In this document: one piece after another, positions 24,067 through 33,253 of the stretch | Numbering within the stretch: the stretch's first letter is position 1 | Layout of the letters: the number at the start of each line of letters is the position of its first letter | Source of the DNA: Candidatus Poribacteria bacterium | GTDB taxonomy: Bacteria > Poribacteria > WGA-4E > WGA-3G | DNA: 62,320 bases | NCBI GenBank assembly: GCA_003635185.1 | Contig: PYJA01000041.1 | Location: 1 to 62,320, forward strand | Direction: 5' to 3' | The notes under the pieces: model-generated | The model's input: only the letters and a program-made list of their open reading frames with translations | Told to the model about the DNA's origin: nothing | Databases searched by the model: none | Program-made: the position numbers and the translations under genes

Positions 24067-25284
24067 ATGAAACATCTACATTCCAGACAATCTTCAATTA
24101 CAATGTTTATCGGTATCCTTGCGCTTACCTTCACGATTTCTGGGAATGCCACTGCACAGAAAACCTTGTCAAGCCTTTCTGGTAAAGTAATAGATGAAAA
24201 AGGGAAACCGGTTGCCGGTATTAAACTTGCTATAAAACCGGTAAAAATTAACAGAGGATATGAAGAAGGACCGCTCGCGCCTATTGCCTCTTGGCCACGT
24301 GCTGTAACTGACAAAGAAGGACATTTCTCCATAACGAACATCAATCCAGTTTCATCAAGGGTAGTGATGTTTCCTGAACACGGTTCCGACTATGAAATAA
24401 TGTCCCTTGAACTCGGAAACATCACTGTCTATTCAACGGCATTTCGTCCGAACTTTCCTGTTTGGTTTGGTAAACCTACTATTGCTATTGAACCCGGTGA
24501 ACATCTTGAAAACGTGGTTGTCAACGTGCAGAAGCCACGGATGCGAATTAGTGGACGCGTAGTTTTACCTGATGGCACGCCCCTTGCCAATAAGGAGGTT
24601 TATCTGACAGTCCGTCATAGACATCGAAATACCTTCCTCTTTTTCTTCAGCAGTGGTGGCGGTGGTGGGTCCTCAGGAAGATCTGTTAAAACTGATTCCG
24701 AAGGATACTTTGTAACATATTCTCCTGACGATGAGGAAGAATATATGGTGTCGGTAAAGTATGAAGGGATAACCGCAAAGACAAGATGGTTCCGTATGAA
24801 AAAGGGACAACGTAAAGATAATCTCAAGTTGACACTCAGAGGCTTTGAAAAACACAAATTAAATAGAGAAAAAGCACGGCAAGCCGTGTGGACGGTGAAT
24901 CCTGAAAATCAGCATGCTTATAGAAGAATTGAGTGTGATAGTTGGGAAGATGCCAAAGCAAAAGCCCAAGCTGAAAACGCCTATCTTGTGGCGATTAACG
25001 ACGAAGCGGAGCAGAAGTGGTTAGAGTCATTATATTCAGAAAGCGTGTTTTTTTGGATAGGGCTGCAAGTGCCAAAAAAAGGGAAAGCATGGCGATGGAA
25101 CAGTGGTGAACCCTTTACTTATGCGAATTGGGGCCCCTCTGGCAAACCTGATAACATATCCACAAGCGAAGGCACAGTTCCAATCGCATTGATTTTTTCT
25201 ACAAAAAAATGGATGGCAATAGATTCTAAGAATCCACTTTCATCAATGGTTAAAAAAGCGATTATCGAAAAGAATAATTTTTAA
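24067..25284 (+). CDS. Secreted protein with carboxypeptidase-regulatory-like and C-type-lectin-like domains
   Basis: The 405-residue product has a signal peptide (about residues 1-31, ending ATAQ). A carboxypeptidase-regulatory-like beta-sandwich (SLSGKVIDEKGKPVAGIKL) and a second one (ISGRVVLPDGTPLANKEVYL) follow. The C-terminal domain from about residue 277 is C-type-lectin-like: ENQHAYRRIECDSWEDAKAKA, WIGL and EPFTYANWG. A Gly/Ser-rich loop (GGGGGSSG) lies between. It probably binds glycans or proteins at the cell surface. AAGGAG is upstream. A paralogue follows at 25599. Confidence 0.85.
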   Translation: MKHLHSRQSSITMFIGILALTFTISGNATAQKTLSSLSGKVIDEKGKPVAGIKLAIKPVKINRGYEEGPLAPIASWPRAVTDKEGHFSITNINPVSSRVVMFPEHGSDYEIMSLELGNITVYSTAFRPNFPVWFGKPTIAIEPGEHLENVVVNVQKPRMRISGRVVLPDGTPLANKEVYLTVRHRHRNTFLFFFSSGGGGGSSGRSVKTDSEGYFVTYSPDDEEEYMVSVKYEGITAKTRWFRMKKGQRKDNLKLTLRGFEKHKLNREKARQAVWTVNPENQHAYRRIECDSWEDAKAKAQAENAYLVAINDEAEQKWLESLYSESVFFWIGLQVPKKGKAWRWNSGEPFTYANWGPSGKPDNISTSEGTVPIALIFSTKKWMAIDSKNPLSSMVKKAIIEKNNF

Positions 25285-25363
25285 AACGTATTCACAATTT
25301 CCCTCAGTTGATGGGTTGAAAATACGCCAATCTTTATGAGAAAGTTTCAAACGCGTACTATAT

Positions 25364-25579
25364 TAACGACTTGTGCCAGTTAAGTGAAAGTTTTGTTGTT
25401 TTTCACAACTGTTCATATTTGTAGGAGCGATCTCCGAATCGCGACCGTTTGCAGTCGGGAATCGGAGTTCCCTCCTACCTTGAGGACAGCAGGTATCGGA
25501 AAAGTTGCGGAATGCAAACCCAAACAAGAGGAACATGTGAAATATAAATATACCAAATGTTAACTGGCACAAGTCGTTA
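25364..25579. repeat. MITE-like element with 20-bp perfect terminal inverted repeats
   Basis: TAACGACTTGTGCCAGTTAA (25364-25383) is the exact reverse complement of 25560-25579. The inside holds no gene but contains a degenerate REP palindrome (25425-25478). It sits in the 5' region of the second lectin-fold gene; the right repeat ends 20 bp before that gene's start. Confidence 0.75.
25425..25478. repeat. Degenerate REP-like palindrome
   Basis: GTAGGAGCGATCTCCGAATC near the left and GGAGTTCCCTCCTAC on the right form an imperfect inverted repeat of the family whose perfect copy is at 9901-9942. Confidence 0.6.
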
Positions 25580-25598
25580 TATTAAGGAGATATTCGCT

Positions 25599-26861
25599 AT
25601 GACTCGTTTCCATTTTACAAATCCAAGTTTTATATTTCTCACAATATTTGTTGTCATGGTTTTCTTTGTAATCAGCGACATCGTAGCACAGGAACCTCTG
25701 TCATCAATATCTGGTCGTGTTATCAATCCAAAAGGTGAACCAATTGCAGATGTTCCTATAGAAATTGCTATGTCAAGATCAACAACTGATTCAGAAGGGC
25801 GGTTTGTTCTCAACAAAATTCCTTCAAGGCAGGTTCAACTAATTTTATTGCAATACAATAAATACGATCCTTCTTACAAAATTCGGGCTATCAAGTTTGG
25901 AAAAATGTCAATATACTATCATGATCCAGATCCGCAAGACGCAGTTGTAATTTCAATCAAACCCGGGACGAACATAAAGAACGTAGAAATCATCACAGAA
26001 TATCGACTCGAAATTCCTGGCAGGATCGTTTTTAAGGACGGTCAACCGCTTGCAAATACATTGCTCAAGATTAACCTTGATGGATTGCCTCTGGATATGG
26101 AAAGAGGCTTTTCCTCCAACCGATCATTTACTACAGATGCAAAAGGAAACTTTGTGCATTCTGTATACTCACCTGGCGTATACGCCCTATCTGTTAACTA
26201 TCGCGGACTTTCTGCTGAATTAGTCCCTTTTCTCTTTGAAGAAGGAAAACAACCGGAAACACAGGTTTTGACACTCAATGGTAATTTTGAAGACCTTGCC
26301 GCACCATCACCTGAAGAACCTGAAAAACAGCGGCATCGTCCACCAAATGCCTCAGATGTTCTGGGAATGTGGATAATTAATCCAGCAAATGGCCATTCAT
26401 ATAAAAGGATTAAATGTGATGACAGGTTTGAGGCACAAATTCAAGCAGAGAAAGAAGGTGCGCATCTCGTTACGATTACAAGTGAGGCAGAACAGATTTG
26501 GCTTGAAGCCGTTTTTGGCACTGGTCCATATTGGATTGGATTGACCGATATACTTAAAGAAGGTAAGTGGAGGTGGGATACCGGGGAACCTGTCACATAC
26601 ACTAACTGGGGAGACCAAGAAGATGATCCACTTGGTATTCGCAGCGACACACCTGCTTTTCTAAAGTTCTTTGGCTTTAAGGATGATAGAGAACGCCATG
26701 AAGAAGAGGTACGAGACTACGTCATCATGTCTGGCGGAAATTGGGGACATGAAATCGGGGAATGGCTGCCTGCAGATGAACAAGGTTTGTTCCTTGGTGG
26801 CAAGCCGCGGATGGCGATCATTGAGAAGGAAAGTTTACGTACAAAGAAACCTGAACGATAG
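25599..26861 (+). CDS. Secreted C-type-lectin-like protein, paralogue of the preceding gene
   Basis: ATG 25599 follows AAGGAG; an upstream ATG (25557) lies inside the inverted repeat. The 420-residue product has a signal peptide ending about VAQE, two carboxypeptidase-regulatory-like domains (SISGRVINPKGEPIADVPIE and IPGRIVFKDGQPLANTLL) and a C-terminal lectin-like domain from about residue 257 (NGHSYKRIKCDDRFEAQ, YWIGL, EPVTYTNWGDQEDDP). Domain order equals that of the 24067 gene, so the pair arose by duplication. The acidic WGDQEDDP loop could hold calcium, unlike the first copy. Confidence 0.85.
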   Translation: MTRFHFTNPSFIFLTIFVVMVFFVISDIVAQEPLSSISGRVINPKGEPIADVPIEIAMSRSTTDSEGRFVLNKIPSRQVQLILLQYNKYDPSYKIRAIKFGKMSIYYHDPDPQDAVVISIKPGTNIKNVEIITEYRLEIPGRIVFKDGQPLANTLLKINLDGLPLDMERGFSSNRSFTTDAKGNFVHSVYSPGVYALSVNYRGLSAELVPFLFEEGKQPETQVLTLNGNFEDLAAPSPEEPEKQRHRPPNASDVLGMWIINPANGHSYKRIKCDDRFEAQIQAEKEGAHLVTITSEAEQIWLEAVFGTGPYWIGLTDILKEGKWRWDTGEPVTYTNWGDQEDDPLGIRSDTPAFLKFFGFKDDRERHEEEVRDYVIMSGGNWGHEIGEWLPADEQGLFLGGKPRMAIIEKESLRTKKPER

Positions 26862-26955
26862 AATAATTTTACTCCTGGCTGAGTTTTCTACCTTATCTCA
26901 CCAAGCTATTCTATGTTTATTGTTGTATCTAACAAATAATCTGGCAAGGATTCCG

Positions 26956-28803
26956 ATGGAAATTCATTATTCTCAACTCAGCGAACACTTGTATATCCAC
27001 CACGGACATGTTAACATAGGCATAATCCGCGATGCAAACCGCGCGCTTCTCATTGATCCGAGCGGCGTATCTCTCCAAACAACGTTCACAGAACTCGGAA
27101 TCACGGATATAGATCAGATTCTATATACCCATCACCATCGCGACAACACAGCAGGATTCCCTATCCCAGAGAATACCCGTATCGGCGTTCCAGCGGCTGA
27201 GGCGCAGTGGTTTTCTGAAGTAGAAACCTTTTGGAACGACCCAAAATACAGATGGCATCTCTACAACTGCCATCCACATAATCTCATGCTTACCAATTCT
27301 ATCCATATAACAGATACCTATACTGGAGGGGCAAAGATTGCGTGGGGCCCCGTATCCATAGAAGTGCTTGAAACACCCGGACACACCGATGGTAGTGCTA
27401 CCTACCTTGTTGATGTTGACGAACAACGTTTCGCTTTTTCGGGTGATCTCATCTACGATGAAGGTAAAATATGGGAACTTTATAGCCTGCAAAAGGGACA
27501 ACAGACCACTGACTATCACGGATTTTTGGGTGCGCGCGACGAACTGAGGGATAGTCTTGAAAAGGTTCGTCAGTCATTGCCGACAGCACTTATCCCTACG
27601 CACGGTGTTGTCATGAAAAATCCAGATGCTGCGATTGACAAACTTTTTGAGCAGTTGGATTATTGTTATGATAAATATGTGTCGATCTCTGCACTTCGCC
27701 ACTATTTTCCGCAATTGTTTACCGAATTTGAGGGACGCACTGACCACATGCCTATCCGAGAAGGTAAACCTCCCCCCGATTTTTTGCGTCACTTCGGCAC
27801 TACATGGTTGATTATCTCTGAAAATCGTGAGGCGTTCGTAATGGACTGCGGTTCACCAAACATAGTAAAACAAATTCAGCAGTTGCAGGCAGATGGTGAA
27901 ATTTCTGAGGTTACGCAGTTTTGGGTAACACACTATCACGATGATCATGTGAATGCTATCCCCGAATTTCAGGATACTTTTCCCTGTGAAACGATAACCG
28001 ATGCAATTGTGGCGAAAGTCATTGCTAATCCAAAAGCTTTCCGACTACCATGTATTTCCCCCGCTGTGACTCGCGTAGATCGCGCCACCTGTGACGGAGC
28101 CTCATGGCAGTGGAATGAATTCAAAATGACTGCTTACCACTTTCCAGGACAGACATATTATCACGGAGGTCTACTCGTTGAGGGTCGCGGTGTACGGATG
28201 TTCTTTGCTGGTGATTCATTTACAATGGCAGGGATTGACGACTACTGCTCTGGTAATCGGAATCTGCTCGGCAAAAATGTTGGTTATGAAAATTGTTTGA
28301 GACGCATTCAGCAACTTAAGCCTACGCATATTTTCAATTGTCATGTTGATCCAGCATTTGATTTCAGCAACAAAGAGATCGACTTTATGTTGGACACCCT
28401 CACTGAACGTGAAAAATGCTATACGGATCTCTTTCCTTGGGATCATGCAAATTACGGCATGGACGATCAATGGGTGCGATGCTATCCGTATGAGCAAGAA
28501 GTTGCCCCCGGTGAAACAGTGCAGTTGAATGTGGAGATTACAAATCATTCATTGGAATCTTGCACGGCAATCGCTCAACCAATTCTTCCAGAAGCATGGG
28601 GTATTGAAGTGGATCCAGTGGAAACAACTATTTCACCGAAAGCAGATGGACATATCCAATTTTCTGTTCCGATTCCACAACGTTCAGAGTTGGAGGGGTT
28701 TCCAACCCCGATAGGACAGATTGTAATTCCTATTGAAATCACCTACAACGACTGGCCATTAGGGCAATTTCGTGAAGCGATCTTTGTTCTCACGGGAGGT
28801 TAA
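26956..28803 (+). CDS. Tandem double metallo-beta-lactamase-fold hydrolase
   Basis: The start ATG 26956 (MEIHYSQLSEHLYIHHGHVN) has AAGGA five nt upstream; the frame is open further back but only as a shadow of the lectin gene. The 615-residue product has two MBL domains. The first (about 1-270) contains THHHRDN, where the last His of HxHxDH is Asn, then TPGHTDGS and SGDL. The second (about 285-525) has an intact THYHDDH, FFAGDS and FNCHVD. A beta-sandwich domain follows (VAPGETVQLNVEITNHS). Only the second active site looks complete. The substrate is unknown. Confidence 0.85.
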   Translation: MEIHYSQLSEHLYIHHGHVNIGIIRDANRALLIDPSGVSLQTTFTELGITDIDQILYTHHHRDNTAGFPIPENTRIGVPAAEAQWFSEVETFWNDPKYRWHLYNCHPHNLMLTNSIHITDTYTGGAKIAWGPVSIEVLETPGHTDGSATYLVDVDEQRFAFSGDLIYDEGKIWELYSLQKGQQTTDYHGFLGARDELRDSLEKVRQSLPTALIPTHGVVMKNPDAAIDKLFEQLDYCYDKYVSISALRHYFPQLFTEFEGRTDHMPIREGKPPPDFLRHFGTTWLIISENREAFVMDCGSPNIVKQIQQLQADGEISEVTQFWVTHYHDDHVNAIPEFQDTFPCETITDAIVAKVIANPKAFRLPCISPAVTRVDRATCDGASWQWNEFKMTAYHFPGQTYYHGGLLVEGRGVRMFFAGDSFTMAGIDDYCSGNRNLLGKNVGYENCLRRIQQLKPTHIFNCHVDPAFDFSNKEIDFMLDTLTEREKCYTDLFPWDHANYGMDDQWVRCYPYEQEVAPGETVQLNVEITNHSLESCTAIAQPILPEAWGIEVDPVETTISPKADGHIQFSVPIPQRSELEGFPTPIGQIVIPIEITYNDWPLGQFREAIFVLTGG

Positions 28804-28808
28804 AAAGA

Positions 28809-29228
28809 GTGCTAAACTTATCACAACCAACAGTTGACATCGCAATAACATGCAGCAATTTCGAGGAATCATTAGACTTTTATCACAACAAATTGGGGTT
28901 TGAAATTGTGCTGGATTTAGAGATTCCGGAGACTCTTGCGCAAAACGTAGGTCTTGCGCCAACAGGTTTTCGCCAAGTTCGCCTTAAAGCAGGGAACACC
29001 CTTATTAAGTTGATGGACATTGAATCGCCACCGCCAACACCAACAGACGAATTTTCCGCGGGTGTCCGTTGGCTCACCTTTTTTGTTGCGGATATTCAGA
29101 AAACTGTGGAAAACTTGAAACAAAAAGGTGTTGAATTTCTGTCTGAACCGATAAGCGCACCTGACGCAGCAGGTGTTGTGTGCGCAAAAGACCCTGATGG
29201 CATTCTAATTGAACTTGTACAGATATAA
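28809..29228 (+). CDS. VOC-family (glyoxalase/dioxygenase fold) protein
   Basis: The 139-residue product starts at GTG 28809, five bases after the double-MBL gene. It has the two beta-alpha-beta-beta-beta units of the vicinal oxygen chelate fold: VDIAITCSNFEESLDFYHNKLGF and VRWLTFFVADIQKTVENLKQKG, ending KDPDGILIELVQ. The metal-ligand glutamate at the C-terminus (LIELVQ) is present. Members are lyases, dioxygenases or binding proteins. With the following PhyH gene it forms a tight cluster. Confidence 0.9.
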   Translation: MLNLSQPTVDIAITCSNFEESLDFYHNKLGFEIVLDLEIPETLAQNVGLAPTGFRQVRLKAGNTLIKLMDIESPPPTPTDEFSAGVRWLTFFVADIQKTVENLKQKGVEFLSEPISAPDAAGVVCAKDPDGILIELVQI

Positions 29229-29236
29229 GAGGGATT

Positions 29237-30109
29237 ATGAAGACATTAACTGATTCTCAAATTCGTGACTTTAACGAAAACGGCTATTTACTTATTGAAG
29301 ACGCACTTGCCCCTGAAGATTTAAATCCGCTCATTGCAGAGTTTGAAGAAATTGTCCACGCGGGTGCTTCACAACTCTATGCAGAAGGTGAGATTAACTC
29401 CGAATTCAAAACAGAAGGTTTTGACACACGTTTAGCAAAAATCACAGAACAGTCCCCGACAGTGTTTCAAAAGGTATTTAGTGGTGCGCACACGGGTCCT
29501 GCTCTCTTTGATCTTTTGGTTAACCCAAAACTGCTTGACATTGCGGAGGCACTCGTCGGACCGGAGATTATGTGTCATCCCGCATACCGTGTTCGCCCAA
29601 AACTGCCAGAACATGACCAAACTTTAGTCCCGTGGCATCAAGACGCAGGATATATGGAGCCAAAATGTGATTCCGTTTTACAACTCACAATCTGGATTCC
29701 GTTGATAGATGCCACCGTTGAAAACGGATGCCTTGAAGTTATTCCGCATGCACATCGTGATGGTGTTTTCCCGCATCGTCCCTCTGAACGTTTCTATCTT
29801 GAAATCCCGGATGATGCATTACCCGAAGTGGAACCTATAGTCGTTCCTATGAAGTTTGGTAGTGTTTTGTTGTTTACCAATCTGACACCGCACCGATCCA
29901 TTCCAAATGTTAGCCATCAGGTGCGATGGAGCGTTGATTCACGTTATCAGGACGCTGCGAAACCCACCGGCTATCAACCAGAGGCAGGTTTTCTTGCAAG
30001 AAGCAAACTTAATCCTGATAATGTTGTCAAAACACCAGAGGAATTCAAGCGGATTCGCGATGAACATCAGCCCGGTCCAGGTCCAAATCGATGGGCAAAG
30101 AAGGAGTAA
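29237..30109 (+). CDS. Phytanoyl-CoA dioxygenase (PhyH) family protein
   Basis: The 290-residue product is an Fe(II)/2-oxoglutarate-dependent oxygenase. The HxD motif is WHQD (His about 133, Asp about 135), the distal His is in LTPHRSIPN (about 219), and the 2-oxoglutarate Arg is probably in VRWSVDSRY. The N-terminal FNENGYLLIEDAL is typical. Such enzymes hydroxylate small molecules or acyl chains, and the group is expanded in poribacterial genomes. Spacing to the VOC gene is 8 bp. A second PhyH gene lies at 50245. Confidence 0.93.
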   Translation: MKTLTDSQIRDFNENGYLLIEDALAPEDLNPLIAEFEEIVHAGASQLYAEGEINSEFKTEGFDTRLAKITEQSPTVFQKVFSGAHTGPALFDLLVNPKLLDIAEALVGPEIMCHPAYRVRPKLPEHDQTLVPWHQDAGYMEPKCDSVLQLTIWIPLIDATVENGCLEVIPHAHRDGVFPHRPSERFYLEIPDDALPEVEPIVVPMKFGSVLLFTNLTPHRSIPNVSHQVRWSVDSRYQDAAKPTGYQPEAGFLARSKLNPDNVVKTPEEFKRIRDEHQPGPGPNRWAKKE

Positions 30110-30137
30110 AATGATACGCAATTTTAAAGGAGGAAGC

Positions 30138-31331
30138 ATGCAAAAATGCCCAAAAATTGCCGCAATTGCCACAATATACCACAAATACTCACATGCACAG
30201 CATATCGTTGATCGGTTCTTGGAAGGATACGGATGGAATAGTAGATACCACTATCCTCCAATGGACCTTGTATCGTTATACGTTGAACAGGTCAAGGACA
30301 ACGACCTGAGTAAAGATAGATTAGAACGTTTTCCCATGATGAAAGGATATCCAACAATTGCCGAAGCATTGACTCTTGGCAGTGAGGAATTGGCTGTTGA
30401 TGGTGTGCTACTCATCGGGGAGCACGGCGAATATCCATCTAACGAGAAGGGACAACGTCTCTATCCGCGCTATGAACACTTCATGCAGATGATTGAGGTG
30501 TTTAAACGGAGCGGACGTGGTGTGCCAATTTTCAATGATAAACACCTCTCATGGAATTGGGAATGGGCGCGTGAAATGTATGACATCTCTCAAGAGATGG
30601 ACTTTGCATTTATGGCGGGGTCTTCACTGCCTGTTACGTGGCGTACACCTTCAATTGATATGCCGCTCGGTGTTCCTGTATCAGAGGCAGTGTGTGTGGC
30701 TTACGGTGGTGTGGATAGTTACGATTTCCACGCGTTAGAAACATTGCAGTGTATGGTAGAACGGCGCAAAGGCGGTGAAAGTGGTGTGAAATGGCTGCAG
30801 GCATACCGTGGTGATGCGTTTTGGAATGCACATCATTCGGAACTATGGTCAAGAGAACTTTTTGAATCTGCACTTTGTCGGAGTCATACGCTTACACCGT
30901 CACGACCAGGATTTAACAATCCGTTTCCAACGTTAGACGAAATGAAAGAGATTGTCAAAGACCCTATTGCATATCAGTATGAACATCACGACGGGCTTAA
31001 GTCTACGATGATTCTGATGAACGGATTGGTGCAGGATTTCAATTTCGCTGCTTATATTGGCTCAGAGAACGAAATCCTTTCAACGCAAATGTATCTGCCG
31101 ATGCCACCTGCACGGACAACTTTGGCAAACTTCTTCTCACCACTAGTGAACAATATCGAGGAAATGTTTTTGACAGGTCTGGCTACCTATCCAGTTGAAC
31201 GCACATTATTAACAACAGGACTTGTTGCGGCAGGTGTTGATAGCTTGTTCGCCGATAGCACTAAACAGGAGACACCGCATTTAGATATCGCCTATCAAGC
31301 CGCTGAAGAATCAACCTTCTGGAGGACATAA
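30138..31331 (+). CDS. Protein of unknown family, copy 1 of an adjacent pair
   Basis: ATG 30138 has AAAGGAGGA six nt upstream, so the open frame inside the PhyH gene is not used. The 397-residue product begins CPKIAAIATIYHKYSHAQHI, suggesting a Rossmann-like first strand. It has blocks shared with the next gene: LLIGEHG, FNDKHLS, AGSSLPVTWR, HALETLQCMVERRKGGESG and SGLKxT-like HDGLKSTMILMNG. It has no signal peptide. I cannot name the family. His, Asp and Glu in the shared blocks could form an active site. It is co-directional with VOC, PhyH and the paralogue, and probably belongs to one operon. Confidence 0.8.
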   Translation: MQKCPKIAAIATIYHKYSHAQHIVDRFLEGYGWNSRYHYPPMDLVSLYVEQVKDNDLSKDRLERFPMMKGYPTIAEALTLGSEELAVDGVLLIGEHGEYPSNEKGQRLYPRYEHFMQMIEVFKRSGRGVPIFNDKHLSWNWEWAREMYDISQEMDFAFMAGSSLPVTWRTPSIDMPLGVPVSEAVCVAYGGVDSYDFHALETLQCMVERRKGGESGVKWLQAYRGDAFWNAHHSELWSRELFESALCRSHTLTPSRPGFNNPFPTLDEMKEIVKDPIAYQYEHHDGLKSTMILMNGLVQDFNFAAYIGSENEILSTQMYLPMPPARTTLANFFSPLVNNIEEMFLTGLATYPVERTLLTTGLVAAGVDSLFADSTKQETPHLDIAYQAAEESTFWRT

Positions 31332-31335
31332 AGAT

Positions 31336-32511
31336 ATGAAACGAATTGCCGTTATTACAACTATTTACCGTTATCTATCACATGCACAACACTTTGCGGA
31401 TCGATTTTTAGTCGGTTATCCCAAAAAGGGCAGATGGCACCGTCCAAATATGGAAGTTGTGTCTCTCTATGTTGATCAGAAACCAGAAGGTGAGCAGAGC
31501 GAAGACCGCGCCAGAGAATTCGGGTTTTCTGTTTATCCTACCATCGCCGAAGCGCTCCGATGTGGAGGCGATAAACTCGCTGTGGATGCGGTGCTTTTGA
31601 TCGGTGAACACGGCGACTATTCTATCAATGAAAAAAGCCAAGTGTTGTATCCACGTTATGAATTTTTCAAGGAATGCGTCAAAGTCTTTGAAGAAGATGG
31701 ACGTGCAGTGCCTATCTTCAATGACAAACACCTCTCCTATAGTTTTGAGAAAGCAAAGGAGATGGTAGATGATGGGCATCGCCTCGGTTTTGGCGTGCTT
31801 GCGGGGTCATCGTTGCCTGTCACGTGGCGCTTGCCCGATGTTGAATTACCATTAGAGAGTGAGATAGAAGCGGCACTCATGGTAGGTGTTGGCGGTTCAG
31901 ACCCGATGGATTATCACGCATTAGAGGCGATGCAATGTATGGTTGAACGCCGAAAGGGTGGTGAAACAGGGGTTGCTGCTGTCCAACTGATTGATGGAGA
32001 GGAAGTCTGGCAAGCAGGTGAAGATGGGCGTTGGTCTCTGGAATTATTAGAGGCTGCACTTTCCCGAAGTGATACACCGTGCGGTTTGACAGATGAAGAC
32101 GGTAGAACGCAAGATATGATTAGGAATGGTGAACTCCAAAAACTTGTTCAAAACCCTTCCGCTTATTTCATTGAATATAACAGTGGATTGAAAGCAACAC
32201 TTTTGATGCTCAACGGTGCAGTGCGGGATTACTGCTTTGCTGCAAAACTTAAGAACGAACTTGTCCCAGTATCAACGCAGTTTTTCTTAACGCCTACACC
32301 GAATGTCACCTATTCGGCATGCCTTATCACCAAGATTGAGGAACTTTTTGAAACAGGTATTGCACCGTATCCGGCGAAGCGCACCTTGCTGGTGAGTGGA
32401 ACTCTGGAAAGTTGTTTGACATCGCGTCATCAAGGGCATGTCCGTTTAGAAACGCCACATCTGAATGTTGAATACCGCGCACCGGTGGAGTCGCAGCATG
32501 CACGGCATTGA
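31336..32511 (+). CDS. Protein of unknown family, copy 2 of an adjacent pair
   Basis: The 391-residue product shares its overall layout with the 30138 protein: IAVITTIYRYLSHAQHFADRF, LLIGEHGDYSINEKSQVLYP, FNDKHLSYSFEKAKEMVDDG, AGSSLPVTWRLPDVELPLES and ALEAMQCMVERRKGGETG. It starts four bases after that gene ends. AAAGA-type ribosome binding signals are weak, so translation may be coupled. Two divergent copies kept side by side suggest a heteromer or two related substrates; this is inference. Confidence 0.8.
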   Translation: MKRIAVITTIYRYLSHAQHFADRFLVGYPKKGRWHRPNMEVVSLYVDQKPEGEQSEDRAREFGFSVYPTIAEALRCGGDKLAVDAVLLIGEHGDYSINEKSQVLYPRYEFFKECVKVFEEDGRAVPIFNDKHLSYSFEKAKEMVDDGHRLGFGVLAGSSLPVTWRLPDVELPLESEIEAALMVGVGGSDPMDYHALEAMQCMVERRKGGETGVAAVQLIDGEEVWQAGEDGRWSLELLEAALSRSDTPCGLTDEDGRTQDMIRNGELQKLVQNPSAYFIEYNSGLKATLLMLNGAVRDYCFAAKLKNELVPVSTQFFLTPTPNVTYSACLITKIEELFETGIAPYPAKRTLLVSGTLESCLTSRHQGHVRLETPHLNVEYRAPVESQHARH

Positions 32512-32523
32512 CGTGTGTTTACA

Positions 32524-32690
32524 TTATATAACCTAAGTTGCTACCTATAAGATTTTAGCCATGGAACACCGTCTTTAATGAAAAAATGCTGATAATTAGC
32601 GAATATTTGTAGTGTAAACTGCCAGTTTGCACACACATAAGCACAATCTGGCAGATTATGCTACATAAGTGGCAACTTAGGTTTATATAG
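32524..32690. repeat. MITE-like repeat, copy 3 (best preserved)
   Basis: 167 bp with terminal inverted repeats TTATATAACCTAAGTTGCTAC and CTATATAAACCTAAGTTGCC (read inward), differing by one indel and one or two substitutions. It shares its left half with the repeats at 12172 and 21532, including CTACCTATAAGATTTTAG. The inside has CTGCCAGTTTGC and its near complement around a short spacer. Confidence 0.8.
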
Positions 32691-32775
32691 TAAAATCCGA
32701 AAATATGTGGACATTTTAGTGAACAACAATCCCCACACGTTCTCGCTGGCGAAGTTTCCTAACTTCACTTCATTT

Positions 32776-32847
32776 AGATTGCGCTTTGGAGGATAGCACA
32801 AATCTGTAGCGTAATCTTCCAGATTGCGCTTTGGAGGATAGCACAAA
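32776..32847 (+). repeat. Direct 27-nt repeat in the intergenic region
   Basis: AGATTGCGCTTTGGAGGATA followed by GCACAAA occurs at 32776-32802 and 32821-32847, a 45-nt period. The gap 32512-33253 contains no gene. It holds the MITE, this repeat, two TTTCCTAAC hairpins and the promoter at 33200. Confidence 0.75.
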
Positions 32848-33199
32848 CTGGAAGTTTATGCTGCAGTCCTTGCCAGTTGTGTGTCGTCTGAATCGCGGAA
32901 TACGCGGATAAGGTTATTTAGTTTTCGGTTTTTTGGACGAATTTTTAACACTTGCTATATACCCCAGGCCGGTAGTGCGATTTCCTAACCGCACCCATAA
33001 GCGTCAATTTAAGGGATAAATCCGTTGTGGCAGTGTCTTAGTCCTTACGGGACTAAAGCGTTTGCTCATATTCATTTTAAACCAATATTTTTACATAAAT
33101 TATCGCATAAACGTTATCTTCTAAACTATAACTATGAGTAATACACATTAACTAAAAACTCTTAAAACTAAATAACCCTACTCCATTTCCATTTAACCC

Positions 33200-33228
33200 T
33201 TGACATCAAAACAGATTACTGATATTAT
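33200..33228 (+). promoter_or_regulatory. Strong promoter of the NHL gene
   Basis: -35 TTGACA (33200-33205), 17-bp spacer, -10 TATTAT (33223-33228). Transcription would start near 33235, giving a leader of about 19 nt. Confidence 0.85.
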
Positions 33229-33253
33229 ATATCAAAAACAGTAAAGGCTAAAG

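Noticed and set aside
26671-26955. N-terminal extension of the double-MBL gene
   Set aside because: It overlaps the lectin-like gene, has no ribosome binding site, and the domain starts right at ATG 26956.
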